Positions 1 through 11,200 of a DNA stretch of 64,000 nt are shown here, one piece after another. Made by a program: the position numbers and the translations under genes. The stretch comes from Nautilus pompilius (lineage: Eukaryota; Mollusca; Cephalopoda; Nautilida; Nautilidae): NCBI GenBank assembly GCA_018389105.1, contig JACATO010000624.1, forward strand, positions 124,001 to 188,000, given 5' to 3'. The notes beneath the pieces are model-generated. The model was not told the DNA's origin. It searched no databases and saw only the letters and a program-made list of their open reading frames with translations. Numbering within the stretch: position 1 is the first letter of the stretch; every line of letters starts with the position of its first letter.

Positions 1-617
1 GCTGCTCTCGGGGTCTGATGGTTCCCCCCAAACGTATAGGGAAACCTCCCCTCGGTGTCACGGGAAAGCAAAGTGAGATAATAGATACTCCCCTTAATCC
101 GAAACCCAGAATTTCGGATGGAAAACGTGGGGGGGCCGCCCCACCCGGCGGGGGGGGGGGGGCCGTATCTAGGAGCACACACACACACACACACACCCGG
201 GGGGGGGGGCGAGCCCCGATATCTATGAACCATAACGGGTAACGGGGGGGGAGGGGCCTGACGGGTCCAGATTAATTAATGGCCGAAAACATGGCGGACG
301 CAGCCGAACCCGGCCTTGACCCTGGGGAAGCCAGATAAAGACCCCACCGGGGGGGTGGGGGATGGATGAGCTTTCCTTTCCTTGTTGAGAAGTTCTGGGA
401 AAACCAACAAAGCGGTTCCCTCCCCCTCCCCCCCTATAACGTGGTGATATCGTTTCCGTAAAGGATACAGGACGCCGCGTTCTAGCGAGTGCGATATCTC
501 TCTTCTTTTTTTAAAAAATAAAGATGGAGAGGAGGAGGAGTATGAGGATGAGGAGGGAGAGGGATGGGGGATGGGGGGAGGGGGGGGAAGAACAACATGA
601 AAACGGAGAAGACTTAC
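1..617 (-). other. RASSF intron 1 (partial), G-run and purine-rich
   Basis: This is the intron downstream of the RASSF exon and continues off the left edge. On the plus strand it has several runs of seven or more G (128-260, 345-360, 575-590), a (CA)n tract and a GA-rich block (524-600). No second exon is recognisable. The open frame past 617 is intronic, because the GTAAGT donor ends the conserved domain at the expected place. Confidence 0.55.
176..198. repeat. (CA)n microsatellite beside G runs
   Basis: About 11 CA units lie between two long G runs in the RASSF intron. Confidence 0.9.
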
Positions 618-1035
618 GTCGGCACTTGAGGCACTGCTTGTACACTCCCCAGATGAAGTCCCCGCACTTGTCGCACCAGGTCGGGTTGGAGAGCTTCTCG
701 AGGGCGAAGTCGTGCCCGACTCCCAGTCGGAGTTCTCCCTGGTTCAGCAGGGCCATCTCGATCTGCTCCTGGTACACCACCACCACCCCGTCGTCGTCCG
801 CCGCCGCCGGACTCTCACGAGAGCTGGCCGCCTTCCGCTTGAACGGCAGCGGGAACCCGAACCCCTGGATGACGCTGTCCAGGTTGGCCTGCACGCGGAC
901 AAACTTCCTCTTGATGACATCGAACATGTCCAGGGCGTTGTTCCCGCAGTAGCCACCCCCGGGGGCGCCGTTGGGCGGCGCGCCACCGTCCTCCATGCCT
1001 CTGAAGTACAGGTGCTCGAGAAATTCCCTGGCCAT
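618..1035 (-). CDS. RASSF1: RASSF1/5-type Ras-association family protein, first coding exon (partial gene)
   Basis: This exon encodes 139 residues plus one base, ending at a clear GTAAGT donor (617-612). Residues 108-138 read as the start of a C1 zinc finger: H108, then CDKC at 121-124, GDFIWGV at 125-131 and C138. The spacing H-x12-C-x2-C-x13-C and the word CGDFIWGV match the C1 domain of RASSF1A better than RASSF5. The remaining zinc ligands and the Ras-association and SARAH domains would lie in exons beyond the left edge. In the known family these are Ras-effector scaffolds linked to Hippo/MST kinases. The upstream part (LDSVIQGFGFPLPFKRK and a Gly/Pro-rich stretch) is not one I recognise. 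The ATG at 1035 is the first Met in frame, but a pyrimidine tract followed by AG at 1027-1026 could instead be a splice acceptor, so the start is uncertain. RASSF1 versus RASSF5 orthology is inferred. Confidence 0.8.
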
Positions 1036-1240
1036 GCGATTGAGGAGGGGGGAAAAAAAAAAAACAAAAACAAAAAAGAAGAAAATAGCGCGCCACGCAG
1101 CGCGAGGGGGCGGAAGTCCTCCAGCGGGGACTGGTAAACGAATCAGCCAGGAGACACCGCCGCCGCCGAGTCCGCTGCCGGCTTAATTATGTTTCCGAAA
1201 AATGGGGTTTATCCTTCCGATCCAAACGTACGATCCGTAT
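1036..1240 (-). promoter_or_regulatory. Candidate RASSF 5' UTR or promoter, GC/CpG-rich
   Basis: Directly upstream of the RASSF exon, CpG-rich DNA (about 1085-1185, repeated CGCC/CGCG words) gives way to AT-rich DNA after 1190. This fits a transcription start region. No TATA box or initiator can be assigned. Part of it could be intron if the ATG-proximal AG is a splice acceptor. Confidence 0.4.
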
Positions 1241-4200
1241 CTGAAATGTGCGGATAATAATAATAATAGTAATAATTCTTCGCCAGACCGTTACTTTTAA
1301 TAATGCTGCAGACCCGAACCGAATCACATGACCTAAATCAGCAGCATATTATGTATTGTTAACGAACACAATAATACGAGAGGGTCCTCCCCCCATCACT
1401 TTCACGCTCCGTGAACACGGGGCTCATACCCCATCAGCATCAGACAAAGAACGCGCCAGCGGGGGTGAGTCACTTCCTCGTCGTGTTACACCGGCTGATG
1501 TCATCTTACACGGCCATTCAGCTGCATCCCTTCTCTACCCGCTTGGTTCACACAACTAACCCCGGCCAGAACTGTCAACTTACCCTGCTGACTGCTCCCT
1601 ACCCCCGCCGTCTTCACCATCAGAAGCAGGTGCACTCCTCCATCACAAGACGTGGCGCCATAGCAGGATAGCAGCTACTGCACCAAACCAAGATGAATGC
1701 TCCTCCCAGGATCCCGAGCTGGTGCCGTTCGTCCGATATTAAAGTTTGTTTGTTTCGGAATCGGTATATAATGGCGATGACGACAAATCTATTAATTAAA
1801 GAAACCCTCTAGGAATTAAAGATTTCATTGTAAACACCTCCTGCTTTGTATCCATGGCGATTTTCACAAGGATGGAAATTTCGAAATCTTTTCTCTGCAT
1901 GTATATTAATTATATTACCTTCACACCAAGCGAGTGAGAGCAATTTTTAAAACACCAAGGTCACCATTTAAACTCTTTAATTCCTTGTAGGCAATAAAAC
2001 CATCATAGCACATTAACCTTTTAGCTTCTTTTTGTTTTCATCCTCCGTTGATTTTATCATGAATTAAAGTATTATTGGGGGAAAATCTCATCATGTCCAG
2101 ATGCTACTTTAAATGTCATCCCTCAGTGAAATGTTCACCATTCACATTCTTCAATATTAAATGATAGCTTTTATACCCAAAATATCGGGATTTCAATGAA
2201 TTTTATAAAATTTAAAATTTTGATCTTGTTAATTTAGCCTCTCATTGAACACACCAAGTTTTTTAATCGAGTTCTGGATAGCAGAAAAACACTGCATTTT
2301 ATAATCTTGCACCAATCCTCTTAGCAATTCAAAGCATTAAATCAGTTCCAACTTTGATGATCCAAAAGAAAATTTTAAAGAATTCCAGCAACTTTTTTTC
2401 TTAAAATCCATAGTTCATCAACCCTACATAGTAGTTGTATGTAGATATCACAGCAAAAAATACAGTAGTAAATATTTGCTATTTAATTGATGCAGTAAAA
2501 TTGTTGTTTACAGACGGGACATTCATAATATAAAAATCTCATCCTTACTAAAAATACAATTAAATAATACCAAATTAAATTGATCCCTTAAATGCATTTT
2601 AACAGAAATATTACATCTAGTTAAATTATTAAACTGAATTTTCATCTACTATTACCAACTTGATGGGAGTCCCTTTTTAAAATCAGCATAAACATTTAAA
2701 ATGGTTAGATTGGTGAAATAAAGCAGTTTTCAGTAGTCTACCCCAACCATATGCCAATACCTTTTCTTCTTCTTTTTAAAGGTAATGACAATCAATGTGT
2801 TCAAGTTAATAATGGCTAGTCAACAAAGGTCTGATATCTTTATAACCAATCAACAAAAAAAATTCTCACTATCTCCTATCTCCAAAAACATGACTTGGCA
2901 CAACCACAATTCCATAAATTCTGAAGATGCAAAGTAATGATTCAGTTTTATTTCTAATAAATGTTGCAGCACCACAAATGTTTCACCATTTTGGCAAGAT
3001 ACAAGGATGACTTAATGTTTGAATGTTTTTTTTTTTTTTTTTTGAGAAAACTGAGGCACATCTGTTCCTCAGTATCCAGTTCTTCAATACATTTAAATGA
3101 GACTATAATTTAAAATGTTTTTAATGTTGCATCTTTAATGACATATAGTATACAGAATCATAATTTCTTAAAACCACCAGGCAGAGCTTCCATAGAGATT
3201 GGAAATCTGATTTACTGTAACACGGACACGCACACAAACATGCACAGGTAGAAGTGCACCACTTCAGTGATTAACACCTGAGAAAATGGTTACTAATCTG
3301 ATCAGTCAAAACAATGCTATTAGATTCTCTCAACTTTCAGAAAACCTATGGCAACTCAATTGTTGAGTTTTAGTCACTTTTAACCTATATTTTTATAAAA
3401 CAAATACAAAACAACAAAACCTATTTTTTTTATTACTGTTGTTTATTTAAATTATTTAAATTTTTTAAATATAGAAAAAACAAACTTTAACAAAATCCAT
3501 ACCAGGTAGTTAAAATTTCAAATCGCACTGATACATACACTAATTACAGTTGAATCAATTTATTTTTCTACAAAATTTTGATTTCTTTAACAGTAACATT
3601 TACTACTACTTAAAATGACTGAGAGCAAGCAGTGAGCTATATCCTGGTTTTAAATGCCACTAAAACTGATAAAGTATCAATGTGGACTGCATAGAACAGA
3701 CTGACATTAGTGCAAGCTATACAATAATGAACCAAAGTTTTTTTTATAATATATATACAAAATTAGAATGTGAAATCTGGTTGGTCAGTAATTCAATTTC
3801 TCTTCCTCCACCCAATTTGTATTGGACAGAATAAGCTGCCCAGATGAAAACAAACAAATACTCCCCCAACCCAACTTAAGCATATTAGAGGCCAGCTAAG
3901 AAAATCTACCTTACTTCACAAGTTTAATATCCACTTAAAATAGCCCTGAATATTAATGTAAGCTTTTCTTTTAAATTTAAGTTTTTCTAGTATTTATTTC
4001 TGGTCCAAAATCTTGAATCTAGTTAATTTCAGACAAAGTTAAACTAGGCAAGTTAAGAGCAGCAGATCGAAATATTTAAACCGACTAAACATGCCTGAAT
4101 TTATTTCCATTTGCCAGTACTTACCACACACACACACAAATTCCAACTCTCACTACAACAGAACTTATTGTGGTCCATGAAAAATTTGGGGACATTTTGT

Positions 4201-7200
4201 ATCAGTAGTAAAATGTCAATCATAACATACAATACCTAGCTCCACACCAAATTTCTATTTTGTATCAGATGCCATAATTTCAAAGGTATATATATAGTGA
4301 CAGATGCAAGCTACATTTTAGAATTGATTTTTTTTTTTTTTTTTTGAGAATAAAGATATTTATTCATCTTTGGTTAACTGAATATGTATATCAAACCAAT
4401 GTAAAAAAAAAAAAAAAACAGTATAAATAACAGTCAACTCAGTAATCTGACATTTCCATAGTATTCCCAATACATCTTTTTTTCCCCAGCAACTAGGTTT
4501 TAACAAGTGGGCTACTACTAATCACTATTAACCTATTGAATGAAATCATCTCTTAATTTTGATTTTCAAAAAAAACAAAAAACTTTTGCTTAAAAAATAT
4601 CTATTTCATTGTTTCAGAAAATCAAGTCCACAGTAAGACTCATCTTGAATAAAAACAAGTATTTTATCTCAATCAACATTGTTAGATACAGGTTTATTCA
4701 AGTGCCCTCCCCTCACATCTCAAGTAAACTGTGAAGTTGTCTGCTATATAGACTGCCAGCAAATTGAGATCTTTCAAAGGGCTAGGAACTGTTATTGTAG
4801 AACTTAAGCAGCATTTTTTCCCAAACAAACACCAAAATTAATTTAAAAACTAGCATTGATTATGCTTTGAACTAAACTGCTTATAGCACACACACACACC
4901 CTCCTCTATCTATTAGCTATTTACCAACACACAAAATTAGTATACATTTTTGTTTGCAAAAATAGCACAAAACAAACATTGAAAATTGGAATTAGTCTTT
5001 TTAGCAATTCATCCAAATGAAAAATTTAAGACTAGCAAGCATTCAGTGGTGGTACTCTTTAATTTAAATTTAAAAAAAATTTTTTTTTTTCAATTTTAGA
5101 GCAAATCTTTCCCAAGGGTGAGGTGGAATAAATTCATTCATACAAAATGCACTTTTAAATTTTTGTATATACATTCAATTCCCATCAGCAGCTTTGATAG
5201 TTTCATTCCTCCTCCACCCCTTGAAATCTACTGTTCTGCTATGTTGCAACGGTTTTTTTTTTTAACTTTTAAGCCACAATATTTGTGTATGTATATGTTA
5301 TATATATATATATATACATACACATACACACACAACAATCTGAATTTCTGAGTTTAGCAAAGTTAAATTTATAAAACATTAGCAATTTTATTTAACAATT
5401 TAGCTGAATTGAAATCATTTGAATATAATCAAAGCGTGCAAACCTGACAATTTTCAATTACAAGCAATTTTCTACTTTGCGTACCTGTATGTTAAATCTT
5501 TTTGACTTGTTCGGAGAAAAATAATCCATAATTATACATTTATGCCTGTATATTAGCATTGCAATTAAGTTATTTCTTCATTATTTGCAATTCCCCCTTT
5601 ACTCAGTAACTTATTCTGAAGGTAAATCAATCTTAGTTTAAGTACATGCAGACATTAAGCAATTGCTAATACAATATCTACCAATCTAAATAAAGAATAT
5701 ATTGTAGACTTTTTTCCCTTAATAACTGAGCACCAGTTTTTCTTATAGAGCACCACACATACAAGTGGTTAAATATCAGCATGTACCCACTCTATATTGT
5801 AAAACTGAAGGGTAAATATGACCGGAAAGTATTATCAACGTTTCAGATTCATTTAGTTTCAATAAAGCTCAAACTGCTATCATTAAGATTTTGTTCAACT
5901 ATTCCGAAATATAGTAGCATAAGACCTAGTACTAAGTAATCCAAAGTCAAAAACTGGCCAAAACCAATCTCTAGACAAATGGTTTGGCAAAAGTTTTGAA
6001 CCCCCCCACCCCACCAAAAAACAAACCAACTCAAAAGTATTTAGTTTAGTTTAGAGTAAACACTATCATCTCTGATTTAGACCTCTCCCTCCCATCTATC
6101 ACAAAAACTTAAAGTTCAGAAAATGTATTAGTCCATCCTGTATAGCCTAATTTTGCCAATAAATCGGACCACACATTGAGCAGCAGCAGCAGCATCAAAT
6201 TCATTCTTTGAGTTTACATGAAATATAATTAGATCTTTATTAACCACGATGAATACATTTGAATATCTAGAACTACTAACCAGATGATCACTGCACTATT
6301 TAGCACACCACTTTGCACATTAAAATTGTTCTAAAAAGAGACTATTACATAACAGTTTGATTTCCTTTTATCCAGGAGAAAATGAATCGCCAAAATGTAT
6401 ATTGAGTATTGGATCGAATTCTGGAAGCAGTTTACATTTGCCCATATAAACAAGTGAAGTGCATGAACAACAAGGCAGATTACTCCAAACATATAAGTGA
6501 CAAACTATCCTCAGTTTTCAAAGTTTATCCAATTTCATCTGTTTTCATGAAACCAAAAAATAATAAAAAATAGTATGTTAGTGGTGTTATATAGTTTAAT
6601 GTTGATAACAGAAGCAAAATATATATCAGGCTATGATGTTAATTAACATTAAATCATGATTTTTTTTTTTAAATAAATAAATAAATAGCTTGTGAAATTT
6701 GATCTGATAAATTTTGTTATTTGGCAGGCAGGTGTAACCACTGACAATTAGAGCAGTCAGCGAAAAGTCAGTCACAACAAAATGTTTGTCTATAATATAC
6801 CTGCAACAATAAATTTTAAGAAATCCAAATTTGCCCTTGTTAAAATATCAGACAACTGTTAAATTGATGTGACCAAGAGATAATCACTAACATAGTGATT
6901 TTCATGTGTAATGTCATTCTGGAGGGAAAACTTGCATTCTGTACCTTCAAAACACCAAAATGCTTCTAGTTACAACCAAGTAGTAAGAGGAGGAAAGAAA
7001 AAATTAAAATAATACACACACACACACACTATATATAGAGATATATATGAAAAAATGAAAACATTTATAATGAAGGATGAATAAAAGAAGAAATCTAAAC
7101 TACTATGTTTGGAACCAACTACCATCGCAGTTTCACATCTCATATAGAGACCAAAGGGCAATTTTAAAACTTTCCTTTAGTTTCATGGCACAAACAACAA

Positions 7201-7422
7201 ACTGATAAATGGACATCATACAACAAACAATTCTGGCTTCTTATAGAAAATTACATAAATGGCAAAACAATGTTTTTTGTTGCAGTTTTTTTTTCCCATC
7301 TTTTTGTTTTTAATTTAACTAAACCTTGCATTAATAAACAAACTGAAATGGAAATGTAGTGGTAATGACATGTAGATTGTCTTATTTGGGAAAAGATCTC
7401 GTGTCTCAGCAAATTTAAATTC
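1241..7422. other. AT-rich intergenic region, no gene seen
   Basis: No conserved coding exon was found on either strand. The DNA is AT-rich, with many homopolymers and short (CA)n and (TA)n tracts, for example 4869-4879, 5296-5336 and 7014-7030. Many TTTATT words (minus-strand AATAAA) occur, so part may be an extended HMGB 3' UTR. A less AT-rich patch at 1390-1730 shows nothing recognisable. Confidence 0.5.
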
Positions 7423-7428
7423 TTTATT
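7423..7428 (-). promoter_or_regulatory. Candidate HMGB polyadenylation signal (AATAAA)
   Basis: Reading down the minus strand from the HMGB stop at 8040, this is the first canonical AATAAA I found. It would give a 3' UTR of about 0.6 kb. Other AATAAA sites follow further on, so longer isoforms are possible. Confidence 0.35.
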
Positions 7429-8039
7429 AATGATCTTTCCCCTAAATATCTAAGTATAAAATGGATAAATTGCTCATGAAATGCATTTAATTATGAAAAT
7501 ATTTTTTTTTTTAAAGAGGATACAGTGATGAAAAGATGAAAAATTAAATGTGAAATGTTACTAAAACTGGATAGATGAAAACAAATTAAAGCTAATTCAT
7601 TTACTCCATGTGGTAATTTTAAATCAAATGCAGCATTTCATACATGGTAAATTACCAAGTTAGTTAATACTGGCCAATATACCAAGTTATTTCTGCATCT
7701 ATATGCCTTTAACCAGTGACATTTCAGCAGCTACATGGAGATATATATATATATATATCCAATGTCATGGTAACACTGAGTTCCAAGTTTCGAATAATAA
7801 CTAAATGAATGCATGACTGATGTAAGATTATATACTAAATGTCCTATGTATGATCTAAGAACCACGACTTTACATAACGTTATTTAAGAAAGGTGGGATG
7901 GGGGACATTTTCTATACAAACTCTAGTCTGTTTTGAGACAAATGGCAGTGATGAAGAGAGATTCTTTCCACTCTACAAATGTACAAAAACAGTCATTTGT
8001 AAGTCACTGGATCAATGTCCACAAGAAAACAGACATTTT

Positions 8040-8210
8040 CTATTCATCTTCTTCTTCCTCCTCTTCCTCCTCATCTTCCTCCTCCTCCTCCTCTTGCTCA
8101 TCTCCTTCCTCTTCCTCATCCTCTTCATCATCTTCATCTCTTCCATTTTTATTTTCAGTTTTTGGCTTTTTCATTGGTGGTTTTTGGGACACACCTGCAG
8201 CTCCCCCAGT
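8040..8210 (-). CDS. HMGB: HMGB coding exon 6: linker and acidic tail
   Basis: The exon has 171 bases including the TAG stop and encodes residues 169-224. The acceptor is ATATTTCAG. After TGGAAGVSQK and a basic KKPK stretch it becomes about 32 residues of Asp/Glu, broken only by one Gly and one Gln. The open frames on the other strand here are shadows of this GAA/GAT repeat. Confidence 0.9.
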   Translation of the reverse strand, partial: TGGAAGVSQKPPMKKPKTENKNGRDEDDEEDEEEEGDEQEEEEEEDEEEEEEEEDE

Positions 8211-11200
8211 CTGAAATATATTGTTCAGTTTTAAAACTACAGGCAAAATGCTATTTTCTTTTATTACAAGTTTGGAGAAAAAAGTGAAAAATAAATTAGT
8301 TTAATCCTTTAAAAAATTGCATTAAAATGTTGAGCGTTTTTAGCACTGGCTAGTTTAATTAATATGTATATATAAGAAGGCTCTTGTGTTAAAAAGACTA
8401 TCATTATGAAGCTAAACTATTGCATCAAATGCTACATTTTACAACTAAAGAGAAAACGTTAAAAAAAAAAATTTTTTTTTTTGATTTTCAATTTCTTTTC
8501 TTTCCATCTGCACAAAAAATTTTTAAAATCTTAAATGGCAAACCTACAATAAGTGATAGCTATAAAACAGTCTATATAATGTAAATAGAAAATTGCAAGA
8601 CTTAATTAATTCAAAGTTAAAATTATGCACAACAATTTCCCTGCCTTCTAGACTTCCAACCATCAATGGAATACTGCCAATCAAATTTAAACCACACTAC
8701 CATCCAAGATACTCAAAACTGGCTAAACCCTGACATGAAATCTGAATTGTCACTATGTTCAATAATATTCAAAATACACTTATGCAATTTTTCACATCAC
8801 TAGTGCCAACATAAGCCCATTTTTAGTGTTTTGAGTTTATTATTGCAGGATGTCTAGTTACTTCATTAGTATTTTTTATAAGTCTTCATAATTGATTAAG
8901 ACACCAAACTTAACTTTAGTTTAGTGAAAGCAAGTATATCAGAAACTTTTTTTTTTAGACTACCGTTTTTAAATACAAACATTACATGGTTGGTCAGACA
9001 ATCATTTCTTTACTGCTAAAATTTACAATTGACACTTTCAAATTTCAATTCACATTATTATTATTATTATTATTATTATTACTGACTTTTCCAAATGTTT
9101 AAATGGTTTCCACACTTTAGGTAATACCAGTATTAAGTAATACTATAACATGCTAAAACAAATATAATTTAATTTAAATAATTATCCGTGTTTCAGCATA
9201 TTATCATGTCTGCTGGAAAAGAAAAGCTCTCTTTTTCTTTAGAGTTGCACCATTCCTAAATATAGCAACATCTGTATGTAAATTTTTAAATCATTGGCAT
9301 GGATATTTTAGTTGAATATTAAAGAATTAAAAATAATACCCTTCTATATTCTTCCATAGCACGTTCATATTTTTTCGTTTCTTCTGCACTTCTTTTTTCA
9401 TATGGTTTCTTTTGTTCATTTGTAAGACTCCTCCACCTTTCTCCAGCTACATTTAAATAATAATAATAATATCATGAAACACCATGTGAACACAGTTAAG
9501 CCAAAATTTCATAACAAATCTGAGTTTGCAATAAATTAAAAAAAAAAAAAAATTTTTTAAAGGACAGATTTTAACTGGTATAAAAACAAATTTAATATCT
9601 GTAATCACTCCTTTCACAAAATTTAAGGGGGGAGGGGTCGCAAAGATATAATGTAAGACAAGTGCTAATTTGATTTTTATTATAAAGTCATTAGTCACTG
9701 TTTAAAAAGAAATCTATATAACCATAATCAATAGTGAACATAAAACAGCTCTTAATATTCCCAATCTATCATTTCAAAATCCACTAGTTCCATTTTTGAT
9801 TATCCCTTGCCCTACAAAAACATTAAGGTATCATATCACCAGTTTGTATTATTTTCCCCTCCGAAAAGATAATACTCCAACTGAAGCATATATTTAAGTT
9901 TCATTTATTAAAAATTCAATATTTACCCTTAAAAGATTTCACATTCTAATTAAGCCCATTATCATGCTATAAATCAAATATAAATCTTTAAAAAAACCTT
10001 CCCAATTGTTTAATACTATGACAACATATTTAAATGTTAATTCTAAACGGTGCACGAAAGCACTATAATTTTACGGTCACCTTACTCACCATCGGACTGT
10101 GGTGTGCAGTAGCGAGTTTTGTTTAAATCGGGCAACGAATAATGGTATTATTAAGACTTGTAATTATTACCAGCAAACAGCGTTTGAATTTAGCAGCTGC
10201 TTTGTCCTAATTTATTGAGAATGAGGAAAGGCTGATCCTAATTGGTCAAGAGCAGTGACATAGAACGCGGCTAGTGGTTATTTTGAATACAGCCCAAACG
10301 TCCTTTGTCCTAATTTAATATCCTAAAATCGATAACAAAGCCAGGCCAGGAGGATCAGACTGAAATCGAGAATGAAGCTACTACAGTTGCTTAAGCGAGC
10401 CCGCCACATTACCATCTGGCAGTCATTTTTGACTACAGCATGAGGCATCCAGAGGTTATAGGCTAGTGTGCAGCAACAAGGTTTATTTGGACTTTTATAA
10501 TTATTACTGGCAATATAGTGTATTTTAATTTCGTGGTTGCTTAGGCCAGGCTGCCACATTACGATTTAATGCTCAAATTTTCATAAAATTAAAGTCTGAT
10601 TACTTTATAATATTAAAATTGTGTAGTCTTTGTCATCAACCGCTGTCACAATGGGAACCCAATGGGTTCATGGGTCATCTAGTCACCTTTAAAGATGAGT
10701 ATCTTCTAAATTGTATACTTCCATATTTCTGCAGTTGTAGGCATATGAACAGAGCAACAATATATGTTTACACATACCCAATCTGAGTATCTCCCTGTGA
10801 TCAACACCTGCATCTTTCATCTGAGTTCGAAAATCACTGAGGAAAAGGAAATATGAAGACTGCGGCCTTTTCGGTTTGTTTGGTTCAATTGTTTTTCCTT
10901 TATACTGTGCAATCTATAAAGCAAAACTGTAGCTATTGAAAAATGGCAATTTTTATATATTAGAATATACAATTTATTTGCATAACGAATTGCAATGATA
11001 TGCAAATTCCTGTAACATGAAATGAATAAAACTAACTTCTCCCATAAGCATATGCAGCAAAATCTGTTTAAAAATTAAATGATAGCTTATGTATTATATT
11101 AAGTTTACATTAGAAAATAAATTGTTTTCCTATTTGTTTTAATTTGCCACACCCAAAATTTAATTTCAGTGAAAATAAAAATGTTTTTTTTTTTAAATCA

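Noticed and set aside
511-617. Continuation of the RASSF frame past the C1 motif
   Set aside because: A consensus GTAAGT donor ends the conserved part, and the following residues are low-complexity.
8015-8287. Plus-strand open frames rich in Ser, Pro or Leu at 7893-8287
   Set aside because: They are antisense to the GAA/GAT repeat that encodes the HMGB acidic tail.
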